A DNA stretch of 64,000 nt from an uncultured Desulfobacter sp. (GCF_963665355.1 NZ_OY762229.1:5479666-5543665), one strand, 5' to 3'. Counted from the stretch's first letter, positions 23,867 through 33,691 are shown. The notes: generated by a model from the sequence alone, not told the origin. Made by a program: numbers and translations.

Positions 23867-26728
23867 TCACCTTTTAGGGGACACGCTGCGGAGTATAAGG
23901 CCCTGGGGCAGGCTTTCTCCAAAAATGGAAGCCTCATCGGCCGACTCAATGGGCACGACGGTCTGAATCATATCCAAAGACTTTTGGGGCGCCTTCATCT
24001 GCCCAAGCCAGGGAATCACTGTTTGCACGGTGTCCGGGGAAACATCGCGGGTTCGGTCCCCGGTTTTCCTCAGAATCTGGGCCAGTGCCACAGCCATTTG
24101 ATCTTTGGGCTCCCACCGGATCTTCATCACTCTATTTGCCCACTTCTCCACCTCGTTGGCCGGAATAACTCTGTCCACAGAGCCATAAAGGAGCTCTCTG
24201 GCACCAATTCTGGACAAGGCCCAGAACATCTGATGGGGTGTTTTGCCCGGTTTCAACTGGGGGATCAGCTTTTTTGCCAAGGCGACTTTGTCCTTTACCA
24301 GCAGACGCTCCATATTTGCGGCAGCCATCCACGTTTCTGTCATCTCCTGCCGGGGCACTTTTTTTACGGCATTGCCATCGGCCAGTAAACAGCCGGAAAC
24401 ATCCTGGAAAAACTGTCGCTGTTGACCGGCAGTCAATCCCCCTGCGATGCGACGGCAGAAGATCCACCACTCGACCGCATTCTGTTTGGCTTTGGGGAAC
24501 ATGCCTTTTTTTAGATACACTTTCCACAATTTGGGCATTCGCGCTTCATCAAAGGCGTCTCCAAAGCCCGGCCTCATACAGAATCCTGTCAGGTTCAACC
24601 ATCGAATTTCATGCTCCGGGCTGTTCTGCCGCCATTGGGCATTTTCAATAAGATGATCAGCCACGGCGCGCAGAAAGGACAAAGGCCATTTGTTTTTCTT
24701 TGTCTCCACCAGCGCTTCAATATCTTTGACGACTGAAGATAATCCGGCATTGTCGCCAGATTGGGAAAAGGCCTGGGTTAAAAGAGTGCGGACATTATTT
24801 ACGGTATCATCATCATACACTTCACTCTCATCGGCTTCACCGCCCTGGGACGCCCGCAATTGAAACTGAAGTCTCCAGCGATGGGAGGAGACACAAGACC
24901 TGCACCACATGGCAAGGGTTCCCATCTCGGTGTATTCCGCCTCTACCTTGACCGGGATCTGCCTTGACTCTCCTTTTTTCCCAAACTTGATAACGGTCTT
25001 CAAAGGCGGCAAAGGGGTCAGGGAGTCATCAACCGGGATAATATCCCCGCTTTTATCACCGGACCTGAAACTGGAGCTGAACATTGAGAAAATAACCGGC
25101 TGGTTGGTCACAACCTCAAATTCCATCCCGGGCATTTGGATCACAGAACCCTCATCCAGGCCACGCTCCACAACACACAGGACATTGTCACAGGTTGCGC
25201 CACAGGTTTCATCGTCACAACAATCGTTTGAGCACGTATGCCCCTGGTTTCCGGCACCATCCGAGGCAATCCCTATGTAATAACTTCTGGGACTGCCGCT
25301 GCCCACACGCACACCAATGCCCTGTTTGACAAGGCCATAGTAAGATGCCCCCAGGGCCACGGAAAGATCCGGATCACTGTTATCCAGCAATGCCGGTCTG
25401 GCCTGGTCCTCACAGGCAAACCATTTTCGGACAGAAGACCTGATTCTGTCCTGAAACACAGACGGTTTCATTGATCCGCCATTAAACAGAATATGGTCAG
25501 GTATGGGCTCTTTACCCAGAAGTTGTTTAACACTTTCACGATGGCGCTCTAAAAACCATCCGATATGGCGGGTGATTGCAGGTTCCTGTTCATAGGGCAG
25601 GCCGAATTCGGCCATGGCCTTTCCTGCTTTCTTAGGATTGGCAGGCGTGGGCCCAACTTCGGGAAAAAATCCTTTGCACAAGATATCTTCCAGCTCATCT
25701 TTTGTAAGATCAGCCGACAAGGTATCTGCTATAAGGGCGCGTCCCTCACCCCGTAACACAATTCTAACCCGGTTTTCATCCTCTTTTTCAGCGCTGTTTA
25801 TAAGCAGTTTTTCCTTTGCGGCCCGGCATTTGTAACTCAGCGTTTTCCACTGATCCGGGGTAAGATTGGCTTTCCGGGTAAATTTTGATGCCACATACCG
25901 GGCAAGGGTCAGGTCAATATTGTCTCCACCCAGAATAAGGTGGTCTCCCACGGCCACCCGTTCAAACCGGGGACTGCCTTGGGCCTCTTTTAATGAGATC
26001 AGGGTGAAGTCTGTTGTGCCCCCTCCCACATCGCAAACCAGGATAAGATCACCGGCCCTGACGTGACTTTGCCAGTCATGCTCATGGCGTGTCACCCACG
26101 CATAAAAAGCGGCAAGGGGCTCTTCCAAAAGCGTTATATTTTCACTGAATCCGGCATCCCTTGCCGCTTTGAGCGTATACTCGCGGGCTGCTTCATCAAA
26201 TGACGCCGGAACGGTTATGACTGTAAATTGATTTTCAAGGAACAGATCTTCATCTTTAACAAAGTGGTTCCACGCTTTTCGGATATGCCTTAAATATTCG
26301 CTGGTCGCTTTGACAGGCGAAATTTTATCCACATGCGCGGATCCCCATGGCAGAATCGGTGCTTCGCGATCGGCCCGGGAGTGACACAGCCAGCTCTTTG
26401 CAGAGGAAATCAGCCGGGACGGAATCTGGGCGCCATGCTCCCGTGCAAACACGCCGGCAAACAGGTCGCTTTCCTTTTTCCATGGATGCTTTAAAGCGTC
26501 TTTTGATACATCGTACTCCCCGGGGATATATAAAAAGGAAGGAAGCACGGATACAGGAGTAAACTCCCCGGGCCCGGTTAATTGAGGCACCTTGAAAACT
26601 TTTATTTCAGCACCGAGGCCGGCAGCCGTTCCGTTGCCCTCTATGCTGCTCAGATCAGCGTATGAAACCGCCGAATTGGTTGTCCCCAGATCAATACCGA
26701 CGACGTACCGTTTATCTTGAAAATCCAC
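23867..26728 (-). CDS. Hsp70-family protein with C-terminal DUF3731
   Basis: A 953-residue divergent Hsp70. The nucleotide-binding domain starts GIDLGTTNSAVSYAD near residue 11 and includes VITVPASFDEAAREYTLKAA, LVCDVGGGTTDFTLI and a phosphate-loop NGGSMKPSVF. Residues about 497-518 form an insert with six cysteines (499, 503, 504, 509, 513, 518), absent from the paralogue next door. A beta-rich region follows, then a long helical DUF3731 C-terminus (about 620-950). The start is taken as GTG at 26728 because TAGGAG lies 5 bases upstream; a longer frame exists but overlaps the preceding gene. It ends the DUF2760-Hsp70-Hsp70 operon, 8 bp after its neighbour. Confidence 0.9.
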   Translation of the reverse strand: MDFQDKRYVVGIDLGTTNSAVSYADLSSIEGNGTAAGLGAEIKVFKVPQLTGPGEFTPVSVLPSFLYIPGEYDVSKDALKHPWKKESDLFAGVFAREHGAQIPSRLISSAKSWLCHSRADREAPILPWGSAHVDKISPVKATSEYLRHIRKAWNHFVKDEDLFLENQFTVITVPASFDEAAREYTLKAARDAGFSENITLLEEPLAAFYAWVTRHEHDWQSHVRAGDLILVCDVGGGTTDFTLISLKEAQGSPRFERVAVGDHLILGGDNIDLTLARYVASKFTRKANLTPDQWKTLSYKCRAAKEKLLINSAEKEDENRVRIVLRGEGRALIADTLSADLTKDELEDILCKGFFPEVGPTPANPKKAGKAMAEFGLPYEQEPAITRHIGWFLERHRESVKQLLGKEPIPDHILFNGGSMKPSVFQDRIRSSVRKWFACEDQARPALLDNSDPDLSVALGASYYGLVKQGIGVRVGSGSPRSYYIGIASDGAGNQGHTCSNDCCDDETCGATCDNVLCVVERGLDEGSVIQMPGMEFEVVTNQPVIFSMFSSSFRSGDKSGDIIPVDDSLTPLPPLKTVIKFGKKGESRQIPVKVEAEYTEMGTLAMWCRSCVSSHRWRLQFQLRASQGGEADESEVYDDDTVNNVRTLLTQAFSQSGDNAGLSSVVKDIEALVETKKNKWPLSFLRAVADHLIENAQWRQNSPEHEIRWLNLTGFCMRPGFGDAFDEARMPKLWKVYLKKGMFPKAKQNAVEWWIFCRRIAGGLTAGQQRQFFQDVSGCLLADGNAVKKVPRQEMTETWMAAANMERLLVKDKVALAKKLIPQLKPGKTPHQMFWALSRIGARELLYGSVDRVIPANEVEKWANRVMKIRWEPKDQMAVALAQILRKTGDRTRDVSPDTVQTVIPWLGQMKAPQKSLDMIQTVVPIESADEASIFGESLPQGLILRSVSPKR

Positions 26729-26736
26729 AATTTCTC

Positions 26737-28569
26737 CTACTCGCCATCGGACTTGGGTCTGACATTGAGTTCCAAACGCCATTTGCGGTCATCATCCCGT
26801 GAGCATGCCCAGAATTCAAGGGTTCCAATCTCGGTCACCTTGACCTCAAATGTCACAGGTATATACCCCTGATCCGTTCCTGTGCCATCCAATTCAGTCT
26901 CAATGGTGGTCAACTCCGTGATGCCCATATCCTCCCAGTTATCTATGACGGCTCCCAGCGGATCATCCTGGCGATCGGGGGAACTCATGATATCAAAGGT
27001 GACTTTCTCCCCCACCACCAGGCTGAACAGGCGGTCCTTGCTTTCTGCCTGGGTGCCCTCCTCCATGCCGAAGGGAGCAATGCAAAGGGCTCTGGTGGGC
27101 ATGGGAAGCCCGGGAATGGCAGGCATGGCCGCTTCAATGGCCATATAGTAGGACATGCCCAGACCGCCCCGTATTTTAATGCCGTCACCACGGGCGGCCT
27201 GGCCATAATAGGAAGCACCCCAGGCCACGGAAAGATCAAAATCAACCGCATCAATCTCCCGTATTTCTCCGCTGCCAAAGGAGGCGTGCCACTGTTTTAA
27301 TACACTTAACACCCGCTCCCTGATCAAAACGGACTTCATCACACCGCCGTTGAAGATGACTGCTGTCGGCAGTCTGGGATTTCCCTGGTCATCTTTATGG
27401 GAAGATATAAACCGGGCCAGATGCCGCGTGATGCCGGGATCGGCTTCATAGGAAAGGCCAAACTCCTTCATTCCTGCGGCACTGCTGCCGGCAGGCCGGT
27501 CATCCAGGCTGCATGCCGGGAAAAAACCATCCAGCACAACCTGCTGAATGTCTTCAAGCTTCAGACTTACCTTGATGGTGCCTTTGATCAGGCCGGATCC
27601 CCGTCCCAAAACCGTTACGGGATACTCATCGGGGCCCTGGGATGAAAACAGTTGCTCCTTTGCCTTTCTGCAGGAGTGGACAAGCCCGCGCATCTGCCAG
27701 GCATCCAGTTTCTGATTTTTTTCCCGAAGCTTTGCCGCAAGAAAGTAAGACAGCGTTAAATCAAGATTATCTCCCCCCACAAGCAGATGATTGCCCACAG
27801 CCACCCGTTCAAGATTTAAAAGGCCGTCATCATCCTCATTGACCTCAATAAGACTGAAATCGCTGGTACCGCCGCCGATATCACAAACCAGAACCAGGTC
27901 TCCTTTTTCAACCTGGTCCCTCCAGGTGTCACCGGCCTTGTCAATCCAGGCATAAAATGCGGATTGGGGTTCTTCAATCAGGACAATATCTTTCAAACCG
28001 GCCATGTGCGCAGCCTTCACGGTCAGCTCCCTGGCCACCGCGTCAAAGGATGCGGGCACCGTCAGGTAGATGGACTGGTTTTCAAGGCAAAGGGAGGGAT
28101 CGTCAGCCGCAATTTCATGGTTCCAGGCATTTTTGATATGCCTGAGCAGCTCACACGAGGCTTGAACCGGGGACAACTTCTCGATCTCTTTTGTGGTATC
28201 CCAGGGTAAAATGGAGCTTTCCCGGTCAACAGCCGGATTGCATAACCATGACTTTGCCGAAGAGATGAGTTTATGGGGCACCTCGGCACCGCGTTCCCTG
28301 GCAAATTCACCGGCCACAGTAACCGTTCCCTCTTCCTGCCACGGCAACTGCAGGGAACTCGAAGAAGCCTCATGCCCCTCCTTGACATAGAGAAAAGAGG
28401 GAAGGCTGTCTCTTGATTCAACCACACCGGGGCCTGTCAGCTGCTCAATTCTAAAAAGCTCTATTTTTGCCATTTCCCTGGGCGCTCTTTCCGCCTGCAT
28501 ATCTGAGTAGGCCACCACGCAATTTGTTGTCCCAAGGTCTATTCCAACGATATATCGGCCATCTGTCAC
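26737..28569 (-). CDS. Hsp70-family protein (short paralogue)
   Basis: A 610-residue Hsp70-like protein with a full ATPase domain: GIDLGTTNCVVAYSD near residue 8, a YLTVPASFDAVARELTVKAA segment near 170, LVCDIGGGTSDFSLI near 222 and a VIFNGGVMKS loop near 400. A short beta-rich C-terminus resembles a substrate-binding domain without a long lid. The start is taken as GTG at 28569, which has AGGGG 6 bases upstream; the ATG five codons earlier has none. It is clearly paralogous to the downstream DUF3731 Hsp70 but lacks the cysteine insert and the DUF3731 domain. The two probably act together; substrate unknown. Confidence 0.9.
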   Translation of the reverse strand: MTDGRYIVGIDLGTTNCVVAYSDMQAERAPREMAKIELFRIEQLTGPGVVESRDSLPSFLYVKEGHEASSSSLQLPWQEEGTVTVAGEFARERGAEVPHKLISSAKSWLCNPAVDRESSILPWDTTKEIEKLSPVQASCELLRHIKNAWNHEIAADDPSLCLENQSIYLTVPASFDAVARELTVKAAHMAGLKDIVLIEEPQSAFYAWIDKAGDTWRDQVEKGDLVLVCDIGGGTSDFSLIEVNEDDDGLLNLERVAVGNHLLVGGDNLDLTLSYFLAAKLREKNQKLDAWQMRGLVHSCRKAKEQLFSSQGPDEYPVTVLGRGSGLIKGTIKVSLKLEDIQQVVLDGFFPACSLDDRPAGSSAAGMKEFGLSYEADPGITRHLARFISSHKDDQGNPRLPTAVIFNGGVMKSVLIRERVLSVLKQWHASFGSGEIREIDAVDFDLSVAWGASYYGQAARGDGIKIRGGLGMSYYMAIEAAMPAIPGLPMPTRALCIAPFGMEEGTQAESKDRLFSLVVGEKVTFDIMSSPDRQDDPLGAVIDNWEDMGITELTTIETELDGTGTDQGYIPVTFEVKVTEIGTLEFWACSRDDDRKWRLELNVRPKSDGE

Positions 28570-28596
28570 GGTACACCCCTGCATAAAAAATTTTTT

Positions 28597-29400
28597 CTAT
28601 TCAACTTCGACATCCGCCGGCGCAATGATGGAGGTATCCTGCACATCTGACAGTTTGGGCACCTCTTTTTTTGCAGCCTTCCATCCCCGATGTCTCAACA
28701 CCCCTTTAAAAGGCGGCTCGCCGGAGACATTACCCGTTAATCTTATGGCATCGGGATCAAAACCCAAATCAACTTCAACGACATCACCCTCTTGCTTATC
28801 AATGACCGGTGCCAAGGCCAGATACTTGTCCACACTTTTTTTGCAGTCTTCCTGTATGCTTCTGACTGCAGCACCAATCTGGTCATCTTCATAAAGCGAC
28901 AGATCTTCGGCAAAGAAATCCAGCAACCGTCCTTCCCGTTGCAATACGGATATAAAATGCAGAAAAAGCCTTTGTTGCCGTTCCTGTTCCAATCGTTTAT
29001 CTGCATGGTCTTTTTTCTTTGCACCGTCACCGCTTTCCCGGTCTTTTTTTCCGGCAGACATGGAGCCGGCGTCTGTGACCAATGAAGAGGCACTTGATTT
29101 CAAAACAGCCCAGAGAATAAGACTTAAAACTAAAAAAACAAGGTCAACAGCCGCAACAATACCGGCCAGATATTGGATGTTCACCCGGTCCAGAAAATGA
29201 GCCAGATCCCCAAGGTTGTGAATTGTAATGGTCTCATTAACCACTGGAACAGTCATTATGACATCAGATCCTGATGCAAACAGGGTAGCCGTTTTCTTTA
29301 TGCCGAAATAGATTCCGGCATTGACCACCCCAGAAATGACCAGCATAAACAAAACAATAACCAAAAATGACTTTCTCGCATATGCCTTTGCAGCGCTCAC
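28597..29400 (-). CDS. DUF2760 membrane protein
   Basis: A 267-residue protein with two N-terminal membrane helices (about residues 11-33 and 77-99), a charged Lys/Asp/Glu linker, and a C-terminal DUF2760 domain (about 140-267: QRQQRLFLHFISVLQREGRLLDFFAEDL, then a beta-rich VVEVDLGFDPDAIRLTGNV). DUF2760 genes commonly sit next to Hsp70-like genes, as here, but no function is established. The start is GTG with TAGGAG about 10 bases upstream. As first gene of the operon it could tether the two soluble Hsp70s to the inner membrane; this is inference. Confidence 0.85.
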   Translation of the reverse strand: MSAAKAYARKSFLVIVLFMLVISGVVNAGIYFGIKKTATLFASGSDVIMTVPVVNETITIHNLGDLAHFLDRVNIQYLAGIVAAVDLVFLVLSLILWAVLKSSASSLVTDAGSMSAGKKDRESGDGAKKKDHADKRLEQERQQRLFLHFISVLQREGRLLDFFAEDLSLYEDDQIGAAVRSIQEDCKKSVDKYLALAPVIDKQEGDVVEVDLGFDPDAIRLTGNVSGEPPFKGVLRHRGWKAAKKEVPKLSDVQDTSIIAPADVEVE

Positions 29401-29786
29401 GGTGTATTTTCTCCTAATTCTTTGTGTTGTTGCTCTCTCACTATACTTTTATCTAACATGATATAACCGAACCTCACTTAACAGAGTAACATACTAAAAA
29501 AATACAGGTACATTAAACCTTTTTTCAGCTCTTTTATTCCAAATGCAGCTTTTGAGGCAAACTTTTTTTGAAAAGAGATGCCGCAGATCAGGAGATAAAC
29601 CAACCCAGATGGGAGCATGCGTGAATCAGCAGGTTATCTCAAGCAGGGATGTATCAATCTTTTGGCTTATAAAAATGTATATCCATAAAAAAAACAGTGT
29701 TAAAAAAAGATAGCGGCATGTTAGATATATGTTAATTTCTGATAGAATTTAATGTTCCATAAAAATTTATCAATCAAGGATGATAA
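29401..29786. other. Intergenic region between DUF2760 operon and phosphoethanolamine transferase
   Basis: This 386-bp, AT-rich gap separates divergent genes and must carry both promoters. No sigma-54 site, strong palindrome, open frame or RNA structure stood out by eye. Confidence 0.4.
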
Positions 29787-31361
29787 ATGAAAGTCAGCCA
29801 GACAAAACTCATTCTGTTCACTGCATTTTTTTTTGTTTTTTTTGATAACCTCGCATTTTTTTCGCATGTCATTGAGGTCTACCCGGTTTCCCCAAAAAAT
29901 ATCGGCTTTCTGATTTCCCTGGCAGTGGGACTCACCAGCGTCATCGTGTTGTTACTGAGTTTAGTCAGTTCCAGGTATACAACAAAGCCTGTGTTTATTT
30001 TGCTGCTTCTGATATCATCACTGGCCAGCTACTTCATGAACAATTACAATGTGATTATCGACCACATTATGATTCAAAATCTGGTGCAAACCGATATCAA
30101 TGAGGTTAACGATCTTATAACCCTTAAGCTGATAGGTTACTTCTTTTTGCTCGGAGTACTGCCTTCAATTATTATCTGCCGGGTCAAAATTCAACCGGTC
30201 TCCTGGAAACAGTTGATTGTAACAAAACTTGCGAGCATCGGCATCTCAATCCTGATCGTTTTTGCCATGGTGCTTTTTTTCAGCAAATTTTATACTTCTT
30301 TTTTCAGAGAACATAAGCCGTTGCGCTACTATACAAATCCGACCTATTATATTTACTCATTCGGCAAATACCTCAACAAAACCTTCAACAATGCGGCAGT
30401 CGTTATCCAGCCTATGGGCGCGGACGCCCATGGTCCTGCAGAAGACCTTGAACGCAGACTGGTCATCCTTGTGGTCGGTGAGGCGGTCCGCGCAGACAGA
30501 CTGTCATTAAACGGATATTCCCGGGAGACGACACCCCTTCTTGAGAAAGAGGATGTTGTTTCTTTTTCACAGGTGCACTCATGCGGGACGTCCACGTCCT
30601 ATTCGGTCCCCTGCATGTTCTCCGTTTTTCCCCGTAAACAATTCAGCAGCCGCAAAGGGGAATCCACCGAAAACCTTCTTGATGTGTTAAAACATGCAGG
30701 AGTTCATGTGTTATGGCGTGAGAATAATTCGGATTCAAAGGGGGTGGCCCTCAGGGTGAAATACCAGGATTACCGTCGACCCGACAACAATCCGGTCTGT
30801 GACGTTGAGTGCCGGGATGTGGGTATGCTGGCCGGCCTGCAGCAGTACGTAGACACCCGTCCCAAAGGCAATATCATTATCGTCCTGCACCAGATGGGCA
30901 ACCATGGTCCAGCTTACTATAAAAGGTATCCGGCCGAGTATGAACGGTTTACCCCGGTATGCCGGACCAACCAGTTTGACGAGTGTACAAAAGAAGAGAT
31001 CAATAATGCCTACGACAATGCTGTCTTGTACACCGATTATTTTTTAAGCCAGGTTATCGCGTTTCTGAAAAACAACACCGACAGATTTGAGGCCGCCATG
31101 GTGTATATGAGTGACCATGGTGAATCCCTGGGCGAGCATGGGGTCTATCTGCACGGACTGCCCTTTGCCATGGCGCCTGATGAGCAGACACATATCGGGG
31201 CAATGATCTGGCTTGATGACAGGTTCAAAATAGACAAGAAGGCATTGCGGAACAAATCGGAATTTCCTTTTTCCCATGACAATCTTTTTCATACAATTCT
31301 GGGATTACTGAGAGTTCAAACATCGTTATACGATAAGAATATGGATATTATTTCAGGATAA
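29787..31361 (+). CDS. Phosphoethanolamine transferase, EptA-like (sulfatase fold)
   Basis: EptA-type enzymes add phosphoethanolamine to lipid A or core sugars in the periplasm, lowering negative charge and affinity for cationic peptides. The 524-residue protein has five N-terminal membrane helices (to about residue 175) and a periplasmic alkaline-phosphatase-like domain: VVGEAVRADRLSLNGYSRETTP near 230, nucleophile threonine in SCGTSTSYSVPCMFS near 264, HQMGNHGPAYYKRYP near 370 and SDHGESLGEHGVYLHG near 445. AAGGATGATAA precedes the ATG. An MFS gene follows after one base and is probably cotranscribed. Confidence 0.93.
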   Translation: MKVSQTKLILFTAFFFVFFDNLAFFSHVIEVYPVSPKNIGFLISLAVGLTSVIVLLLSLVSSRYTTKPVFILLLLISSLASYFMNNYNVIIDHIMIQNLVQTDINEVNDLITLKLIGYFFLLGVLPSIIICRVKIQPVSWKQLIVTKLASIGISILIVFAMVLFFSKFYTSFFREHKPLRYYTNPTYYIYSFGKYLNKTFNNAAVVIQPMGADAHGPAEDLERRLVILVVGEAVRADRLSLNGYSRETTPLLEKEDVVSFSQVHSCGTSTSYSVPCMFSVFPRKQFSSRKGESTENLLDVLKHAGVHVLWRENNSDSKGVALRVKYQDYRRPDNNPVCDVECRDVGMLAGLQQYVDTRPKGNIIIVLHQMGNHGPAYYKRYPAEYERFTPVCRTNQFDECTKEEINNAYDNAVLYTDYFLSQVIAFLKNNTDRFEAAMVYMSDHGESLGEHGVYLHGLPFAMAPDEQTHIGAMIWLDDRFKIDKKALRNKSEFPFSHDNLFHTILGLLRVQTSLYDKNMDIISG

Positions 31362-31362
31362 T

Positions 31363-32574
31363 ATGATTTTAAAACAACGAAACAATAAAGAGTCAATATT
31401 TTTTCAAATAACTGCCTATCGCCGGTTGCCTGTAAGTATTTGGAGGCTTGGATTTGTCTCTATGTTTATGGACATCTCGTCCGAACTGGTTCACAGTCTT
31501 TTACCCATATTCATGGCTACGGTGTTGGGTTCATCCATGGTTACAATTGGTATCATCGAAGGTTTTGCAGAGGGAATTGCTGCGTTCACGAAATTATTCT
31601 CCGGAGCGGCCAGTGATTACTGTGGCAAGCGCAAATTTCTTGCTGTGGTCGGATACTCACTGTCAGCCATTACCAAGCCTATATTTCCGTTAGCAACAAC
31701 AATTGGATGGGTGTTCGGCGCACGATTTGTCGACCGCATTGGAAAAGGCATTCGTGGTGCGCCACGTGACGCTATGGTTGGTGATATTGCACCGGCGGAG
31801 CTTCGGGGTGCTGCGTACGGGTTGCGTCAATCACTCGATTCGGTCGGGGCATTTATCGGACCGCTTCTGGCTGTCATATTCATGATTCTTTTTGCCAATG
31901 ACATCAGAAACGTTTTGTGGGTATCGATCTTGCCGGCGTTTATGGCTGTGCTTCTGCTGATCTTCGGGGTGCGCGAACCAGATCCTCCCCAATATGACAT
32001 TGAATTCAAAAAACGTGTGACATTGGCAAATGTCAGACACCTGCCTAAACGATACTGGATTGTTGTTGCCATAGGCGCACTTTTCACCCTATCCCGATTC
32101 AGCGAGGCGTTTCTGATTCTTCGTGCCCAGGATGTCGGACTTGCCATCGGTTATGTTCCCTTAATCATGATTGTTGTGAATATTGTTTATTCCTTATTTG
32201 CATATCCGGCAGGGGCCGCAGCAGATCGGCTTCCAGCAAGAATTCTTCTGGTTTCAGGACTTGGGGTGCTTGTCGTTGCTGATGTCTTGCTGGCGATGGC
32301 TCAGTCACCCTGGCTTACATTTGTTGGGGCGGGTTTCTGGGGCCTGCACATGGCACTCACCCAAGGGTTGTTATCAAAACTTGTTGCCGACACAGCACCC
32401 ACACAATGCCGGGGCACGGCATTCGGGATGTTTAATCTGATAACTGGCGGAGCACTCCTTCTTGCCAGCGTCATTGCCGGATCATTATGGAGTGCATTCG
32501 GCGCCCCGGCGACTTTTATGACCGGAGCCGCCTTCGCGATGATTTCGGCAATGGGATTGCTTTTTTACCGTTAA
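31363..32574 (+). CDS. MFS transporter
   Basis: A 403-residue major facilitator protein with about 12 hydrophobic segments. The loop after helix 2 reads SGAASDYCGKRK, the expected G-x3-D-x2-G-(K/R)-(K/R) motif A, and FVDRIGKGIRGAPRDAMVGDIAP near residue 124 is typical of one MFS subgroup. It starts one base after the phosphoethanolamine transferase stop, using AGGATAAT inside that gene, so it is translated with it. It may export or flip a compound related to envelope modification, but the substrate cannot be told from sequence. Confidence 0.88.
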   Translation: MILKQRNNKESIFFQITAYRRLPVSIWRLGFVSMFMDISSELVHSLLPIFMATVLGSSMVTIGIIEGFAEGIAAFTKLFSGAASDYCGKRKFLAVVGYSLSAITKPIFPLATTIGWVFGARFVDRIGKGIRGAPRDAMVGDIAPAELRGAAYGLRQSLDSVGAFIGPLLAVIFMILFANDIRNVLWVSILPAFMAVLLLIFGVREPDPPQYDIEFKKRVTLANVRHLPKRYWIVVAIGALFTLSRFSEAFLILRAQDVGLAIGYVPLIMIVVNIVYSLFAYPAGAAADRLPARILLVSGLGVLVVADVLLAMAQSPWLTFVGAGFWGLHMALTQGLLSKLVADTAPTQCRGTAFGMFNLITGGALLLASVIAGSLWSAFGAPATFMTGAAFAMISAMGLLFYR

Positions 32575-32587
32575 AATTTTGGTTTGA

Positions 32588-33691
32588 TCACATCCCATGC
32601 TTTTTTTTCAGCCCCCGGAACTGGTCATAGGATATCCCTAAGCTTGCTGCGGCCTGTTTCTGGTTAAACCGGGCTGTGATCAGCGCTTGGGATAAGCGGA
32701 ATCGTTCCAGGACAAGCACCGCCTCTTTCAGGGGCAGACCGGCCAGTTCCTCCGTGGGCAGGACCGTATCTTCATGGGATGCCAATACCTTTTCTGTATT
32801 TTGAGTTGAGGTGACATCTGCAGGGGCGAGGACTGTCCGGTGTTCAGCCGGTTCGATCAATGACGTTCCCGGCCCGGGCAAGGGGTCGAAGGGGGATGCA
32901 AACGGTGAGAAATCAATCCGGGTAATGACTGACCCGTTAGTTTTATACACAGCACGTTCCACCACATTTTTCAATTCCCGGATATTGCCGGGCCAGGCAT
33001 ATGATTCAAGGTCCTGGACCGCTTTTTTCCCAAATTCGGGCACCTGATCAAATTCCAGTTCAAATGCCATGCGTCCGGCAAAGTGATTGGCCAGCAGCAT
33101 CACATCTCCTTTGCGCACCCGCAACGGAGGAACATAAATCACCTCGAAACAGAGACGGTCTAAAAGATCCTGCTTAAAAAGGCCGAGACGGGCCATTTGG
33201 GCCAGATCCACATTGGCCGCCCCCACGATGCGCACATCGGTATGAACAGGCTGAACCGCGCCCACCCTTTCAAAACGGCCGTACTCCACCACCCGGAGAA
33301 TCTTTTCCTGGACCTCCATGGGAATATTTCCGATTTCGTCCAGAAACAAAGTGCCTCCGTCAGCCTGTTCAAACCGCCCGATCCGGCGGGTACCGGCCCC
33401 GGTAAACGCACCTTTTTCATATCCGAAAAGCTCGGATTCGATCAGGGTGGCGGTTAAGGCCTTGCAGTTCAGCGTAACCAAAGGCTTTTGCCAGCGCCGG
33501 GATAAAAAATGGAGCCGAGCCGAGGCCAGCTCCTTGCCCGTGCCGCGCTCCCCTAAAATCAATACGGGCCGGTCTATGGGCGCCACCCGGGAAATCTGCT
33601 CCTGAAAATTCAAAAACGCTTCGGACTGCCCCAGGGCCTCGGACATGCTTACAGACCCGGTGCTGTTCTCCATGGAATCAGTATAAGCCAA
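32588..33691 (-). CDS. pspF: PspF-like sigma-54 enhancer-binding protein
   Basis: PspF activates the phage-shock promoter with sigma-54 RNA polymerase and is held inactive by PspA. The 367-residue protein lacks a receiver domain, as PspF does. The AAA+ core shows Walker A GERGTGKE near residue 46, the sigma-54-contacting GAFTGA in YEKGAFTGAGTRR, and Walker B GGTLFLDEIGNIP. The C-terminus is a Fis-type helix-turn-helix (KQAAASLGISYDQFRGL). TTG at 33691 is proposed as start, since GGAGG lies 6 bases upstream; internal ATG codons have none. It is divergent from pspABC, whose sigma-54 promoter lies in the shared gap. Confidence 0.9.
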   Translation of the reverse strand: MAYTDSMENSTGSVSMSEALGQSEAFLNFQEQISRVAPIDRPVLILGERGTGKELASARLHFLSRRWQKPLVTLNCKALTATLIESELFGYEKGAFTGAGTRRIGRFEQADGGTLFLDEIGNIPMEVQEKILRVVEYGRFERVGAVQPVHTDVRIVGAANVDLAQMARLGLFKQDLLDRLCFEVIYVPPLRVRKGDVMLLANHFAGRMAFELEFDQVPEFGKKAVQDLESYAWPGNIRELKNVVERAVYKTNGSVITRIDFSPFASPFDPLPGPGTSLIEPAEHRTVLAPADVTSTQNTEKVLASHEDTVLPTEELAGLPLKEAVLVLERFRLSQALITARFNQKQAAASLGISYDQFRGLKKKHGM

